Shown piece after piece: positions 34,987-44,525 of a stretch of DNA of 64,000 nucleotides. Both the position numbers and the translations under genes were made by a program. Position 1 is the stretch's first letter; each line of letters starts with the position of its first letter. Source of the DNA: JALORV01 sp963754065 (lineage in GTDB: Bacteria > Pseudomonadota > Gammaproteobacteria > Burkholderiales > Burkholderiaceae_F). Below the pieces are notes generated by a model, which did not search any database, was not told where the DNA came from, and saw nothing but the letters and a program-made list of their open reading frames with translations. The DNA lies in assembly GCA_963754065.1 (NCBI GenBank), contig CAVWFH010000028.1, forward strand, positions 68,975 to 132,974, written 5' to 3'.

Positions 34987-35988
34987 ATGAAGCACAGCAT
35001 TGACGTGCCGTTTCGCAGCGGGCTTGCCCGCTGGATGGTGGGGGTCGCGGCGGCCCTGCTCGCGGTCGGTGGCGTCTCGGCGCAGACCAAGCTGAAGTTC
35101 GCCCACGTGTACGAAGTCAGCGAGCCGTATCACACGGCCGCCGTGTGGGCCGCCGGCGAGATCGCCAAGCGCACCAGCAATCGCTACACGGTCGAGGTCT
35201 TTCCTGCGTCGACGCTCGGCAAGGAAACGGACATCAACCAGGGACTGACGCTCGGCACGGTCGACATCATCTATACGGGCCAGCTCTTCGCCGGTCGCAC
35301 CTACGGACCCATCGCCATCGGCGGCGCGCCGTACATGTTCCGCGATTTCAATCACTGGAAGGCATTTTCGACCAGTCCGCTGTTCGCCGAGTTGTCCGAG
35401 GGCTACCGTGCCAAGAGTGGCGGCAACAAGGTCCTGGCGATCACCTACTACGGCGAACGGCAGGTCACATCGAACAAGCCGATCAACAAGCCCGAGGACA
35501 TGAAGGGTCTGAAGATCCGCGTGCCCGACGCGCCGCTGTACACGATGTTCCCGCGAGCCGTCGGAGCCAATCCGACGCCGATTGCCTTCGCCGAGGTCTA
35601 CCTGGCGCTGCAAAATGGAACCGTCGATGCGCAGGAAAATCCGCTGCCGACGATCGACGCGAAGAAGTTCTATGAAGTGCAGAAGTACATCGTGCTGACC
35701 GGGCACATCACCGACGCGCTGCTGACCATCGTCGGCGCGCCGACCTGGACCAAGCTTTCCGATGCCGACAAGAAGATCTTCGACGAGGTGCTGAAAGAAG
35801 CGGCCGCGCGCGCAACCACGCAGATCATCGAGATCGAGGCCAAGCTGGGCGCTGAGTTCACCAAGCGTGGCAAGGAGGTCGTCAAGGTCGACCGCACGCC
35901 GTTCCGCAACGCGGTGGCAAAGATGCACAACGGGCCGGACGCGACCTGGGACAAGGCCACCTACGACAAGCTGCAGGCGTTGAAGTAA
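34987..35988 (+). CDS. TRAP transporter substrate-binding protein (DctP family)
   Basis: 333 residues with a signal peptide ending GVSAQ. The mature N-terminus KLKFAHVYEVSEPYHTAAVWAA and the central GLKIRVPDAPLYTMFPRAVGANPTPIAF carry the Arg that binds a carboxylate in DctP proteins. AQENPLPTI is also typical. The RBS AAGGAGGAG precedes ATG. It captures an acidic substrate in the periplasm for the DctQM permeases. Last gene of the plus-strand locus B operon. Confidence 0.92.
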   Translation: MKHSIDVPFRSGLARWMVGVAAALLAVGGVSAQTKLKFAHVYEVSEPYHTAAVWAAGEIAKRTSNRYTVEVFPASTLGKETDINQGLTLGTVDIIYTGQLFAGRTYGPIAIGGAPYMFRDFNHWKAFSTSPLFAELSEGYRAKSGGNKVLAITYYGERQVTSNKPINKPEDMKGLKIRVPDAPLYTMFPRAVGANPTPIAFAEVYLALQNGTVDAQENPLPTIDAKKFYEVQKYIVLTGHITDALLTIVGAPTWTKLSDADKKIFDEVLKEAAARATTQIIEIEAKLGAEFTKRGKEVVKVDRTPFRNAVAKMHNGPDATWDKATYDKLQALK

Positions 35989-36012
35989 GCCTTCGTTGTA
36001 CGCCGTGAGATT

Positions 36013-36043
36013 CCGGCGGCGGGTCTTCAGGGCCTGCCGCCGG
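36013..36043. terminator. Terminator-like hairpin between dctP and gspF
   Basis: CCGGCGGC (36013-36020) pairs with GCCGCCGG (36036-36043), with three more pairs inside. It lies between two convergent genes and could serve both. No T tract. Confidence 0.45.
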
Positions 36044-36129
36044 CGACGTAGCGCTGCACCCAATGTATCGCCGGATCCGTTCAAGCGGCACAGCGTTGGA
36101 CGCTTACCCGCCGGCCGCTTGCAGCGCGA

Positions 36130-37377
36130 CTATTTGACCAGCGTATTGATCTCGATGATCGGCAGCAGCACGGCCAGCACGATCAGCATGACGACCACGC
36201 CCATCGCGAGAATGAGGATCGGCTCGAGCAGCGAGGTGAAGAACAGCGCGCGCCGCTCGGCTTCGCGTGAGTGTATGTCCGCGGCGCGGGTCAGCATCTC
36301 GGGCAGCTTGCCGGTCGCCTCGCCCGAGGCAATCAGGTGGATCAGCACGGGCGGGAACAGCTTGATGTAGCCGGGCTTTTTTTCCTCGTCGGTATCGGCG
36401 CGCAGCGCCTTGGCGAGCGAGAAACCCTCACGTACGCGCTGCACCGCGTCCATGACGCGGGTGCGCATCGCCAGATTCGTGACGGTTTCGCCTGCGGCCT
36501 GCAGGGAGCGCAGCATCGGCACGCCAGACCCGACCAGGATCGCAAGCGTCGACGAGAAGCGCGCCGTGTTGATCGTGCGCGAGAGCACGCCGAAAATGGG
36601 CATCGTCAGGATGCGCTGGTGCCAGCGCATCCGCACCGCCGGCACGCGCAGCGACCGCTCCCACAGGAACGCCGCAATCACCAGGGCGACGACGACGATC
36701 CAGCCGTAGTTGCGGACGAAGTCCGACACTGCGATCAGCGCCGTCGTCAGGAACGGCAACTGCTGTTTGGTGTTGGCAAACACCTGCACGACCTGCGGCA
36801 CGACATAGGTGAGCAAACCCACGACCACCAGCAGTGCAACCAGGGTGACGATGGCCGGGTAGACAAAGGCCAGCGTGATCTTCTGCTGCAGCCGCGCGCG
36901 TTCCTCGATGTAGTCGGCCAGGCTGCCGAGGACCGAGCCGAGCTTGCCCGACTCCTCGCCGGCCGCGATCAGCGCGCGGTAGATCTCCGGAAACTGGCGC
37001 GGGTGGCGTGCCAGCGCCTTCGACATCGACGTACCTGACAGGACGTCGGTCCGTATCGACGCCATCAGCTCGCGCACCTGCTGCTTTTCGCTTTGCTCGA
37101 CCATCACGGTCAGCGCATCGGCGACCGGCAACTGGGCGCCCATCAGCGAGGCCAGCTGGCGGGTGATGACCGCAAGTTCCGTCTGTGAAAGGCGACGGCC
37201 GAGGCGGATCGCGACGCCGGTCCCGCCGGCAGCCTCGCCGTAGACCGGTTCGACGGTGAGCGGAATCAGTCCGCGGCCGCGCAGCAGCTGGCGGGCCACC
37301 CGGGCGCTGTCGGCCTCGAGTACGCCGGTCTGCTCCTTGCCGGAGACGTCCGCAGCCGCAAATCTGAAAGCAGCCAT
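36130..37377 (-). CDS. gspF: Type II secretion inner membrane platform protein GspF
   Basis: 415 residues. Two copies of the GspF cytosolic domain are seen (VITRQLASLMGAQLPVADAL and FSSTLAILVGSGVPMLRSLQ), with three membrane spans: about residues 165-195, a middle one, and a C-terminal LILAMGVVVMLIVLAVLLPI. It anchors the ATPase and pseudopilus assembly in the inner membrane. The N-terminus MAAFRFAAADVSGKEQTGVLEAD is typical. It follows gspE, whose frame reads into it because of a one-base break. It is the last gene of the operon. Confidence 0.95.
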   Translation of the reverse strand: MAAFRFAAADVSGKEQTGVLEADSARVARQLLRGRGLIPLTVEPVYGEAAGGTGVAIRLGRRLSQTELAVITRQLASLMGAQLPVADALTVMVEQSEKQQVRELMASIRTDVLSGTSMSKALARHPRQFPEIYRALIAAGEESGKLGSVLGSLADYIEERARLQQKITLAFVYPAIVTLVALLVVVGLLTYVVPQVVQVFANTKQQLPFLTTALIAVSDFVRNYGWIVVVALVIAAFLWERSLRVPAVRMRWHQRILTMPIFGVLSRTINTARFSSTLAILVGSGVPMLRSLQAAGETVTNLAMRTRVMDAVQRVREGFSLAKALRADTDEEKKPGYIKLFPPVLIHLIASGEATGKLPEMLTRAADIHSREAERRALFFTSLLEPILILAMGVVVMLIVLAVLLPIIEINTLVK

Positions 37378-37493
37378 CAACCCTCGTTGCAGTTGTATTC
37401 GCGCCGGGCGCTCGGCCGCGTCGGAGCCGGCACGCTAGCTTTGGCGCAGCGAGTGCACGTGCGACGCGCAGCGTCGCGTACACGAGCTGCGAA

Positions 37494-38932
37494 TTAGGCG
37501 TCACTCTGGTGACTCGCAAGGCTTCTTCCTGCGAAGTCACGCCGGAAACGACCCAGCGCTGCGCATCGGCCCGCATGTTGACCATGCCGCCCTTCTCGGC
37601 GACGCGGCGGATGTCGGTGTCGTTGGCGCCCTGGTGGACCAGCATCCGCATCTCGTCGTCCACGGTCAGCAGTTCGTAGATGCCGGTGCGACCGACATAG
37701 CCGGTGTTGCCGCAGTTGTCGCAGCCGACGGCGCGCCACGGGCCGGTCGGACTGTCCTGCACACGGCACTTCGGACAGAGCTTGCGCACCAGCCGCTGGC
37801 CCATCACGCCGAGCAGCGACGACGACAGCAGGAACGGCTCGATCCCCATGTCGATCAGGCGCGCCACCGCGCTGGCGGCATCGTTCGTGTGCAGCGTGGC
37901 CAGCACCAGGTGGCCGGTCAGCGACGCCTGCACGGCGATCTGCGCGGTCTCGAGGTCGCGGATCTCACCGATCATGACCACGTCGGGGTCCTGGCGCAGG
38001 ATCGCGCGCAGTGCCTTGGCGAAGGTCATGTCGATCTTCGGATTGACCTGCGTCTGGCCGATGCCCTCGATGTCGTATTCGATCGGGTCCTCGACCGTCA
38101 TGATGTTGGTCGTGTTCTTGTCGAGCCGGCGGATCGCCGCATACAGCGTGGTCGACTTGCCCGATCCGGTCGGCCCGGTCACCAGGATGATGCCGTGCGG
38201 CTGGTGGATCAGCGTGTCGAAGCGATCGAGGGCGCCCTTGGCCATGCCGAGGTTCGTCAGTTCGAGCTTGGACAGGTCCTTTTCGAGCAGACGCAGCACG
38301 GCGCGTTCGCCGTGGCCCGTGGGCAGGGTGGACACCCGCACGTCCACCGGCCGGCCGCCAACGCGCAAGGTGATGCGGCCGTCCTGCGGCAGGCGCTTCT
38401 CGGCGATGTCGAGCGCCGCCATGATCTTGATGCGCGACACGAGCGCAGCGTGCAGGGCGCGCTTCGGCCGCACGACGTCGCGCAGCGTGCCGTCGACACG
38501 GAAGCGCACCAGCGAGTACGACTCGAACGGTTCGATGTGAATGTCGCTGGCGCCGTCGCGCGCGGCCTGTGTCAGCAGCGCGTTGATCATGCGGATGATC
38601 GGGGCGTCGTCCTCCGTCTCGAGCAGGTCCTCGACGTCCGGGACCTCCTGCATCATCCGGGTGATGTCGAATTCACCCTCGATGTCACCGACGATCTGCT
38701 GCGCCGAGCCGCTCTGGTCGCCGTAGGTCTGCGAGATTGCTTCGGTGAGCCTGGTCGGCTCGACGACGATCGGCTTGACCTTGCCCGGGAACACGCGCAT
38801 TACTTCGTTCAATGCCGCCAGCGGCGTGGCGTCCGAAATCCAGACCTCGGCGTCGCGTTCGCTCTTCGGCACCAGCAGGATCGCGTTGTCCCGTGCGTAG
38901 GAATACGGCACGAAGCGGCTGGCGGGCGTCAT
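37494..38932 (-). CDS. gspE: Type II secretion ATPase GspE (C-terminal frame break)
   Basis: Conserved GspE sequence runs to about residue 476. Walker A is GPTGSGKST, the Asp box LRAILRQDPDVVMIGEIRD, the His box TGHLVLATLHTNDA, and the zinc site CPKC...CDNC. It powers pseudopilus assembly from the cytosolic face. After EEALRVTR near 37505 the frame does not meet a stop and stays open to 36428, through gspF in the wrong frame. One added base there would give RVTRSDA and a TAA at 37494-37496, a normal GspE end. I therefore give the expected end. Either a base is missing in the assembly or the gene has a real lesion. Confidence 0.85.
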
Positions 38933-38954
38933 GACGACTTTCCTGCCGCCGTGA

Positions 38955-39272
38955 TCAAGGTGTGACGATGATGGGATCGAACCCCATCGCCTTCAACCGC
39001 GCGATGGTATCGGCCATGGACTGGGTGGCGTTATCGACGGACACCCGCACGCGCACGACATCGCCCTTCTTGGACTTGACGCTCTCCCAGTAGGCATCGA
39101 ATCCGGCCTCGCGCAGCTGGCGCTGCAGCTCGCGGCCGCGACTGATCTCCGTCACGGCGGCCACCTGCACCAGGTTGCTCTTCGGACTGGCCGAGCCTCC
39201 CTGCGACGCGGCGAACGCACCGCTGGGGGCAGCAGCTGTCGCGGCCGGCGCTGACGACGCGGAAGGCGACAT
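38955..39272 (-). CDS. SPOR domain segment, probable C-terminus of GspD
   Basis: About 105 residues are shown from an internal ATG. The last 75 form a SPOR fold: SNLVQVAAVTEISRGRELQ, then LREAGFDAYWESV and AIARLKAMGFDPIIV-like end (TIARLKAMGFDP). SPOR domains bind denuded peptidoglycan glycan strands. Upstream in this frame is more Pro/Ala/Ser-rich sequence (AAVPPASITAPPPAPIATP), which joins the GspD linker if one base is added near 39330. There is no signal or membrane segment of its own, so it is more likely part of GspD than a separate gene. Confidence 0.6.
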   Translation of the reverse strand: MSPSASSAPAATAAAPSGAFAASQGGSASPKSNLVQVAAVTEISRGRELQRQLREAGFDAYWESVKSKKGDVVRVRVSVDNATQSMADTIARLKAMGFDPIIVTP

Positions 39273-41962
39273 CGGTGTCGCGATCGGGGCGGGCGGTGGT
39301 GCCGTGATACTCGCCGGTGGGACTGCTGCGGAGCGGCGGTGACTACAGGAGCGGCGGCCGGCGGCTCCCTGGCGGGTGGCGGCGCTGCGGTGGGCGGAGA
39401 CTCGACGCGCGGTGCCGGCGCCGGAGCCGGCACTTCAGCCGGTGGTGACGACGCCGTTGTTGCGGAAGCTGGCGCTGTTGTGGCGACGACCGCCGGTGCT
39501 TCGGTCACCGTGTTCGAACTCGACGGCACCGGTACCGAGGCCGCCGGCGCTGGAGCCGGTGTCGGCTCGGTCCTCGCTTCCGCGGGAGCCGTAGCGGGTG
39601 CCGAGGTGGATGCTGCAGGTCTGGAGTCCTGAGCGACTGCAGGAGTCGTCGTCGGTGGCGTGGACGCAGATTGAGTTGCGGGACTCGCGGAGGCGATCGG
39701 AGCCGGGGCTTCCGTGGGCGTACTCGTGGGCGCACTGCTCGTCGGCGCGGGTGGTGTAACCGGCGGCTTGGCGTCCGGGTCCCGACGCATCGAAGGCGGC
39801 ACCGGCGGAGTTTCCGGCAGCTGCTGACCCTGCAGGCCGCGGAAGATCAGGTTGTCCGGAATCGTGCTGCTGGCCACTTGGCCACGGATATAGGCATAGC
39901 GATCCAGCGCGAGCGATGACGAGGTCCCCTCGTCGCGTACGACGTAGGGCCGCAGGAACACGAACAGGTTGGTCTTCTTGCGGCTGCGGTTCTCGTAGCT
40001 GAAGAGGTAGCCCAGCCCTGGGATGCTGCCGAGTATCGGCAGCGAACTGCGGCTGTTGTCGGTCCGGTCCTCGATCAGTCCGCCGAGCACGACGATGTTG
40101 CCGTCCTCGACCAGCACGGTCGATTCGAAGCTGCGCTTGTTGGTGATGATTCCGCCCTGCGCGGCCGTCAGCGTGTTCTGAATTGACGACAGCTCCTGGT
40201 AGATCGCCAGACGCACGACGCCGCCCTCGGTGATCTGCGGCTTCACGCGCAATTGCAGGCCGATGTCGCGCCGTTCGAAGGTCTGGAACGGATTGACGCC
40301 GGCGGCCGTGGTGCCCCCTGCAGCGGCGTACGAGCCGGTAATGAGCGGGATGTTCTGGCCCACCAGGAACTTGGCTTCTTCGTTATCGAGCGTCTGGATC
40401 GTCGGCGTCGACAGGATGTTGGCGTCGGCCGTGGTCTGCAGCGCCCGCGCCAGGAAGGCGAGGTTGATGACCTCGCCGATGCCGGGGATCGTGATCTTGC
40501 CGCGTACGACGCCGAGATTGAGACCCTGGCCGAGGGAACCGATGTTCTGGGCGCCACCGATGATGTTGGTGCCGCCGCCGCCGAAGTTCGTCCCGGCGAT
40601 CACGCCGGTGTCGTTGTTCTCGAGCGCCCCCAGCGCCTGCCACTGAATGCCGAACTCGGCCGCCTTGTCGGCGGTCATCTCGACGATCAGCGATTCGATG
40701 ACGACCTGCGCGCGGCGCACATCGAGCTTGTCGATGATCGCGCGGATGTTGCGGTAAAGCGGTTCGGGGGCCGTGATGATCAGCGAGTTGGTTGCGGCAT
40801 CGGCCTGGATCAGACCGGCCAGCGCACCGCTCCCTCCGCCGCCGCCTGGGCTACCGACCGAAGCGGTGCTGCCTGCAGTCATGCCCCCGCCGGGCGCGCC
40901 ACCCGGTTGGCCCGGTGCTCCCGACGTCGAACTCTGCTGCGACAGCCCGCCGGAGCTCCCGGTCTGCGGGACGTAGGACGGATCCGAGCCGATGATGGCC
41001 CGCAGCAGCGGCGCGAGACGGGTGGCCTCGGCGTTGCGCAGATACACGACATTGATGTTGCCCGGCGTCGAGGCCGGGCGGTCGAGCTGTGCGATCAGGT
41101 TCTTCGCAAGCGTAAGACGCGCCTGGCTCGGCGCGCGCACGATCAGCGTATTGGTACGCGGCTCGGCCAGGATCGTCACACGCTGCCCGGCGTCGATCGC
41201 CTGGCCGGCGGCACGCGCGCCTTCGTCGAGGATGCGGTTGACGACCGTGGCGATTTCCATCGCGAGGCCGAACTTCACCGGAATCATCTCCAGGTCGGAC
41301 GTGGCCGGCGTGTCGATCGACTCGATGATGCGCTGGATGCGACGCAGGTTCTCGGCGTAATCCGTGATGACCAGCGTGTTGTTCTGCGGATAGGCCGAGA
41401 TCGTGTTGTTCGGCGCAATCAGCGGCCGCAGGATCGGCACCATCGCGGTGGCCGATTCGTATTGCAGTCGGAACACCTGCGTGACGAGCTGGTCGCCTCC
41501 GGGATTCTGGCTGCGCGGCGCAACGACAATGCCGCCTTGCAGCTTGGCGTCGGCCTCCGGTACCACGCGCATCACATTGCCGGTCTGCACGATCGTGAAG
41601 CCCTGCAGCCGCAGCGCTGACAGCAGCTGGTCGAACGCCTGCTGCTTGGTCACGGGCCGCTCGGTGACCAGCGACAGGGTGCCCTTGACGCGTGGGTCGA
41701 TGACAAACGTGCGCTCGGTGTACTGGCCGATCGCCCGCACGACGGCATCGATGTCGGCATTGACGAAGTTCAGCATCACCGTGTCGGCCGCGGCGGCGCC
41801 GGTGGCGGCGCCCTTGCCCTTCGCCGGGGCCTTGGTCTGCGCGAATGCGGCCGGGATCGAGGGCGGCAGCGCGAGACTGACGGCACAGGCGAGCGCAATC
41901 AGGCGGGACAGTGAGGACAGTGAGTCCCTCCCTGCGCGTTGTGTTGTGCGCCCGCTCGTCAT
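39152..41962 (-). CDS. gspD: Type II secretion outer membrane secretin GspD
   Basis: A signal peptide (cleavage after AAFAQ) is followed by N0 (LNFVNADIDAVVRAIGQYTERTFVID), N1-N3 repeats with YPQNNTLVITDYAENLRRIQ, a Gly/Ser-rich loop at ~300-340, and the secretin core with VPILGSIPGLGYLFSYENRSRKKTNLFVFLRPYVVRD near 680. After that comes a very long Pro/Ala/Ser/Thr linker. As read, the frame ends at 39152 in Arg-rich sequence that does not look natural. Adding one base near 39330 joins it to the SPOR segment ending at 38955. It forms the outer membrane pore. The gene follows gspN with 1 base between. Confidence 0.9.
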   Translation of the reverse strand: MTSGRTTQRAGRDSLSSLSRLIALACAVSLALPPSIPAAFAQTKAPAKGKGAATGAAAADTVMLNFVNADIDAVVRAIGQYTERTFVIDPRVKGTLSLVTERPVTKQQAFDQLLSALRLQGFTIVQTGNVMRVVPEADAKLQGGIVVAPRSQNPGGDQLVTQVFRLQYESATAMVPILRPLIAPNNTISAYPQNNTLVITDYAENLRRIQRIIESIDTPATSDLEMIPVKFGLAMEIATVVNRILDEGARAAGQAIDAGQRVTILAEPRTNTLIVRAPSQARLTLAKNLIAQLDRPASTPGNINVVYLRNAEATRLAPLLRAIIGSDPSYVPQTGSSGGLSQQSSTSGAPGQPGGAPGGGMTAGSTASVGSPGGGGGSGALAGLIQADAATNSLIITAPEPLYRNIRAIIDKLDVRRAQVVIESLIVEMTADKAAEFGIQWQALGALENNDTGVIAGTNFGGGGTNIIGGAQNIGSLGQGLNLGVVRGKITIPGIGEVINLAFLARALQTTADANILSTPTIQTLDNEEAKFLVGQNIPLITGSYAAAGGTTAAGVNPFQTFERRDIGLQLRVKPQITEGGVVRLAIYQELSSIQNTLTAAQGGIITNKRSFESTVLVEDGNIVVLGGLIEDRTDNSRSSLPILGSIPGLGYLFSYENRSRKKTNLFVFLRPYVVRDEGTSSSLALDRYAYIRGQVASSTIPDNLIFRGLQGQQLPETPPVPPSMRRDPDAKPPVTPPAPTSSAPTSTPTEAPAPIASASPATQSASTPPTTTPAVAQDSRPAASTSAPATAPAEARTEPTPAPAPAASVPVPSSSNTVTEAPAVVATTAPASATTASSPPAEVPAPAPAPRVESPPTAAPPPAREPPAAAPVVTAAPQQSHRRVSRHHRPPRSRHRCRLPRRQRRPRQLLPPAVRSPRRREARPVRRATWCRWPP

Positions 41963-41963
41963 G

Positions 41964-42743
41964 TCACCCGCCGCCGAAGTTCAGGAGGGCCCCATCGCCA
42001 TCGCGCCGCCCCAGCAGCGAGATGAGACCCGTCAGTTGTGCCTTCACACCCGGATCGGTGCCCGCCAAGGCCTGTGCGCGGCCGGTAAAGCGTAAGCGCC
42101 CACCCTCCGGGATTGTGCCACTCCCCCTCAGCTCGAGGGGACCCGAAATGGTTAGTAATTCCAGCTGAGTTCCAGGCCAGACGCCATTGGTCTGCAGGCG
42201 GTAATGGCCCATCGGCGACACCGGTGTCAGCGCGCTCGACGCGTACTGCCACTCGGCCGACAGGTTGCCTTGAAGGCGACCTGGCTCGATCTGCAAGCGG
42301 TCCCACGACAGGGTCAGGATGCCGCCCGGCCGTACCGTGTTCCAGGGAGCGCCGATGCCGACCAGCAAGGACGCCGGCAGTCGCACCGTCGTGGCGCCGA
42401 GCGTGGTCGTGCCGCCGAACAGCGGAGCACGGATGTTGAGTGGCTGTGTGAGAGCCGACGGGTGCGCGATGGTCAGGCTGATATGGCCGGCCAGCAGCGA
42501 CCACGGGCTCAGTTGCCAGGACAAGCGCTCCGGCAGGCTCGCACGCGTCGCGCTGGCGTCGGCGGCGGCTGCCAGCACAAGCACCGCCGAACCGTTCCAG
42601 ACCGTTCCGCGCGCTTCGGCCAGGTCGACCCGACCCGAAGTCGCAGACCGCACAGCGCTCGCGGCCCACTGCGCCGGTGCGATCACGAGCATCGTGATCA
42701 GCAGGACGACGAGCGCAGCCAGCAGGTACAGGGCGGTTCGCAT
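41964..42743 (-). CDS. gspN: Type II secretion protein GspN
   Basis: 259 residues. One N-terminal membrane segment (LYLLAALVVLLITMLVIAPA) is followed by a periplasmic beta-rich domain with RGTVWNGSAVLVL and PGRLQGNLSAEWQY, which match GspN. It is found in only some type II systems and its role in the inner membrane complex is minor or unclear. It lies between gspM (9-base gap) and gspD. Confidence 0.85.
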   Translation of the reverse strand: MRTALYLLAALVVLLITMLVIAPAQWAASAVRSATSGRVDLAEARGTVWNGSAVLVLAAAADASATRASLPERLSWQLSPWSLLAGHISLTIAHPSALTQPLNIRAPLFGGTTTLGATTVRLPASLLVGIGAPWNTVRPGGILTLSWDRLQIEPGRLQGNLSAEWQYASSALTPVSPMGHYRLQTNGVWPGTQLELLTISGPLELRGSGTIPEGGRLRFTGRAQALAGTDPGVKAQLTGLISLLGRRDGDGALLNFGGG

Positions 42744-42752
42744 CGTCGGGTT

Positions 42753-43244
42753 TCATTTCCGCGCCAGGCGCAGCGCAAGTTCGGCATCGACGTTGCCGGG
42801 CGTGGCGTCCTTGCCGGTGATGACGACCGATGTCGTGCGGGCGCCCAGTTCGCGCTCGATGCCTGCGAGCCACGCCGCCCAGGTTCCGTAGGGAACGTTG
42901 GCAAAGGTCAGCTGGATGTCGCCGTCGGACAGCGGAACGATGCGCGTCGCTTTCATTCCCGCGCGCGTCAGCGAGGTCTCGATGGCGCCGCGGACCTCGG
43001 ACGGAGAAACAGTCGCTACCTGGGGCTGGGACTTGAGTCCTCTGACCTCACCGAGCAGCGCGTCGAGTTCGGCTGCCAGCGATCGTTGCTGCGGCAGCGA
43101 GCGTTCGAGACGGCCGATGCCGGTCCAGGCCGGTTCGATCAGCATGAGGTACAGCACCGCGATCAGCACCACGCCGGCGCCAAAGCCAAGGATGGCGCGC
43201 TCGCGGGGCGCTCGTTCGGCCCAGAACTGTTTCAGCGCGTCCAT
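42753..43244 (-). CDS. gspM: Type II secretion protein GspM
   Basis: 163 residues: short cytosolic N-terminus (QFWAERAPRERAILGFG), one membrane span at about 17-38 and a periplasmic ferredoxin-like domain. It pairs with GspL in the inner membrane platform. ATG 43244 overlaps the gspL stop by one base (TGATG). Confidence 0.88.
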   Translation of the reverse strand: MDALKQFWAERAPRERAILGFGAGVVLIAVLYLMLIEPAWTGIGRLERSLPQQRSLAAELDALLGEVRGLKSQPQVATVSPSEVRGAIETSLTRAGMKATRIVPLSDGDIQLTFANVPYGTWAAWLAGIERELGARTTSVVITGKDATPGNVDAELALRLARK

Positions 43245-44518
43245 CAGGAGCCCGCCGCCGTGACGCGCGCCGTACCGTCGGCATCGAAGCGGATCGTCAG
43301 CCCCTGCTGCACCGCTGCCGAGCGCATCGTGTTCTGGAACGCGGGGTTGTCGGCCATGCCGCCCTTGAACTTCACCTTGAGTGCGCCATCGCGGTACTCG
43401 AGTCCGCCGACGCTGCCGAGCGGCGCAGCGGACAGCAGCAGGGCCGTGCGCGCGTTCAGGACCGAGAAGTCGTTGGCCGACGGCAGCCCGGCGCGAGCGC
43501 GCAGATCGTTGAGCTGTCGCTTCGTCTGCAGCACCGGATCGACGACCGCGGTGGTTTCAGGGAAGCTGGCGCGGAAGGCGTTCTCCATCTGCTGCTTCAG
43601 CGACTTCGCCTCGGCCTCGAGCTTCAGCCAGTAGGCGTTCATGCCGGCGATGGCGACGATCGCGCCGACCGCCGTCCAGATCAGCGGGGCCTTGAAGGAC
43701 ACGCCACGCAGCGCGGCGGCGCGGCCCGCCAGTGGCATCAGACTGCCGAGCATTCCGCCTGGGGCGAAGCTGCCCTGCATCAGGTTGACTGCGTTATCAG
43801 TGCTGACAGTGTCCACTTCGCTTGCCACGACTTCGATCTGCACACCGAGGCCCGACGCGAGCGAGCTGATGCGCGCCGCTTCACGTCCGTAGGCCTTGAT
43901 GCTGCGCACGCCCAACTGACGCACGGCGAGCGTGAGCGCGGCCGGAGCCTCGTCGCCGGCAAGTTCGAAGGAAAACCCGTCGTGGGTGGCCGAGCGCGCA
44001 ATGCCACGACCGCGGTCGACACGAACCGACAGCACGCCGGCACCCGGCGGTGGCACCGTGTAGATCTCGCTGTAGGCGGCACGCACGCGGTAACCGGCTT
44101 CGAGGCAGGCGTCGAGCGCCCGTGTCAGGACGCCGCGGTCGATCACAGCCACCGGCATCTTGGGCAGCGCGGCGATCGTCGTCGTCCCGGACCCGCCGCG
44201 CGGGACATTGAAGGCAAAGTGGCAGTCGGTGGCATCCGCCAGCAGGCGGTCCTCCAGGATGTTGGGCAGGGCCAGGCGCAGCTTGCCTTCCGACAGCTTG
44301 GGCGGCTCGATGGCCGTGACGAACACATCGGTCGGGTCGAACACGAGGTCGATGCTGCTGGCCTTGGGCAGCAGGGCGAGCGGGGTTTCGCCGCTCGAGC
44401 CTCCGCCACCGATCGCGACATAGCTCACGACGGTGCCTGTCGACATATGTCCCTTGGCCCCGAAAGAACGCCGGGGCGGCACGAACACGAGCAGGCGCTG
44501 GAGAGTCTTTTCCTTCAT
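43244..44518 (-). CDS. gspL: Type II secretion protein GspL
   Basis: 424 residues. The N-terminal ~270 residues form the actin-like cytosolic domain that binds GspE (LLVFVPPRRSF, ILEDRLLADATDCHFAF). One membrane span lies near 285-305 (AVGAIVAIAGMNAYWL), then the periplasmic domain. It links the ATPase to GspM. Start 44518 is 7 bases after the gspK stop. Confidence 0.9.
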   Translation of the reverse strand: MKEKTLQRLLVFVPPRRSFGAKGHMSTGTVVSYVAIGGGGSSGETPLALLPKASSIDLVFDPTDVFVTAIEPPKLSEGKLRLALPNILEDRLLADATDCHFAFNVPRGGSGTTTIAALPKMPVAVIDRGVLTRALDACLEAGYRVRAAYSEIYTVPPPGAGVLSVRVDRGRGIARSATHDGFSFELAGDEAPAALTLAVRQLGVRSIKAYGREAARISSLASGLGVQIEVVASEVDTVSTDNAVNLMQGSFAPGGMLGSLMPLAGRAAALRGVSFKAPLIWTAVGAIVAIAGMNAYWLKLEAEAKSLKQQMENAFRASFPETTAVVDPVLQTKRQLNDLRARAGLPSANDFSVLNARTALLLSAAPLGSVGGLEYRDGALKVKFKGGMADNPAFQNTMRSAAVQQGLTIRFDADGTARVTAAGS

Positions 44519-44525
44519 CTTTCGA

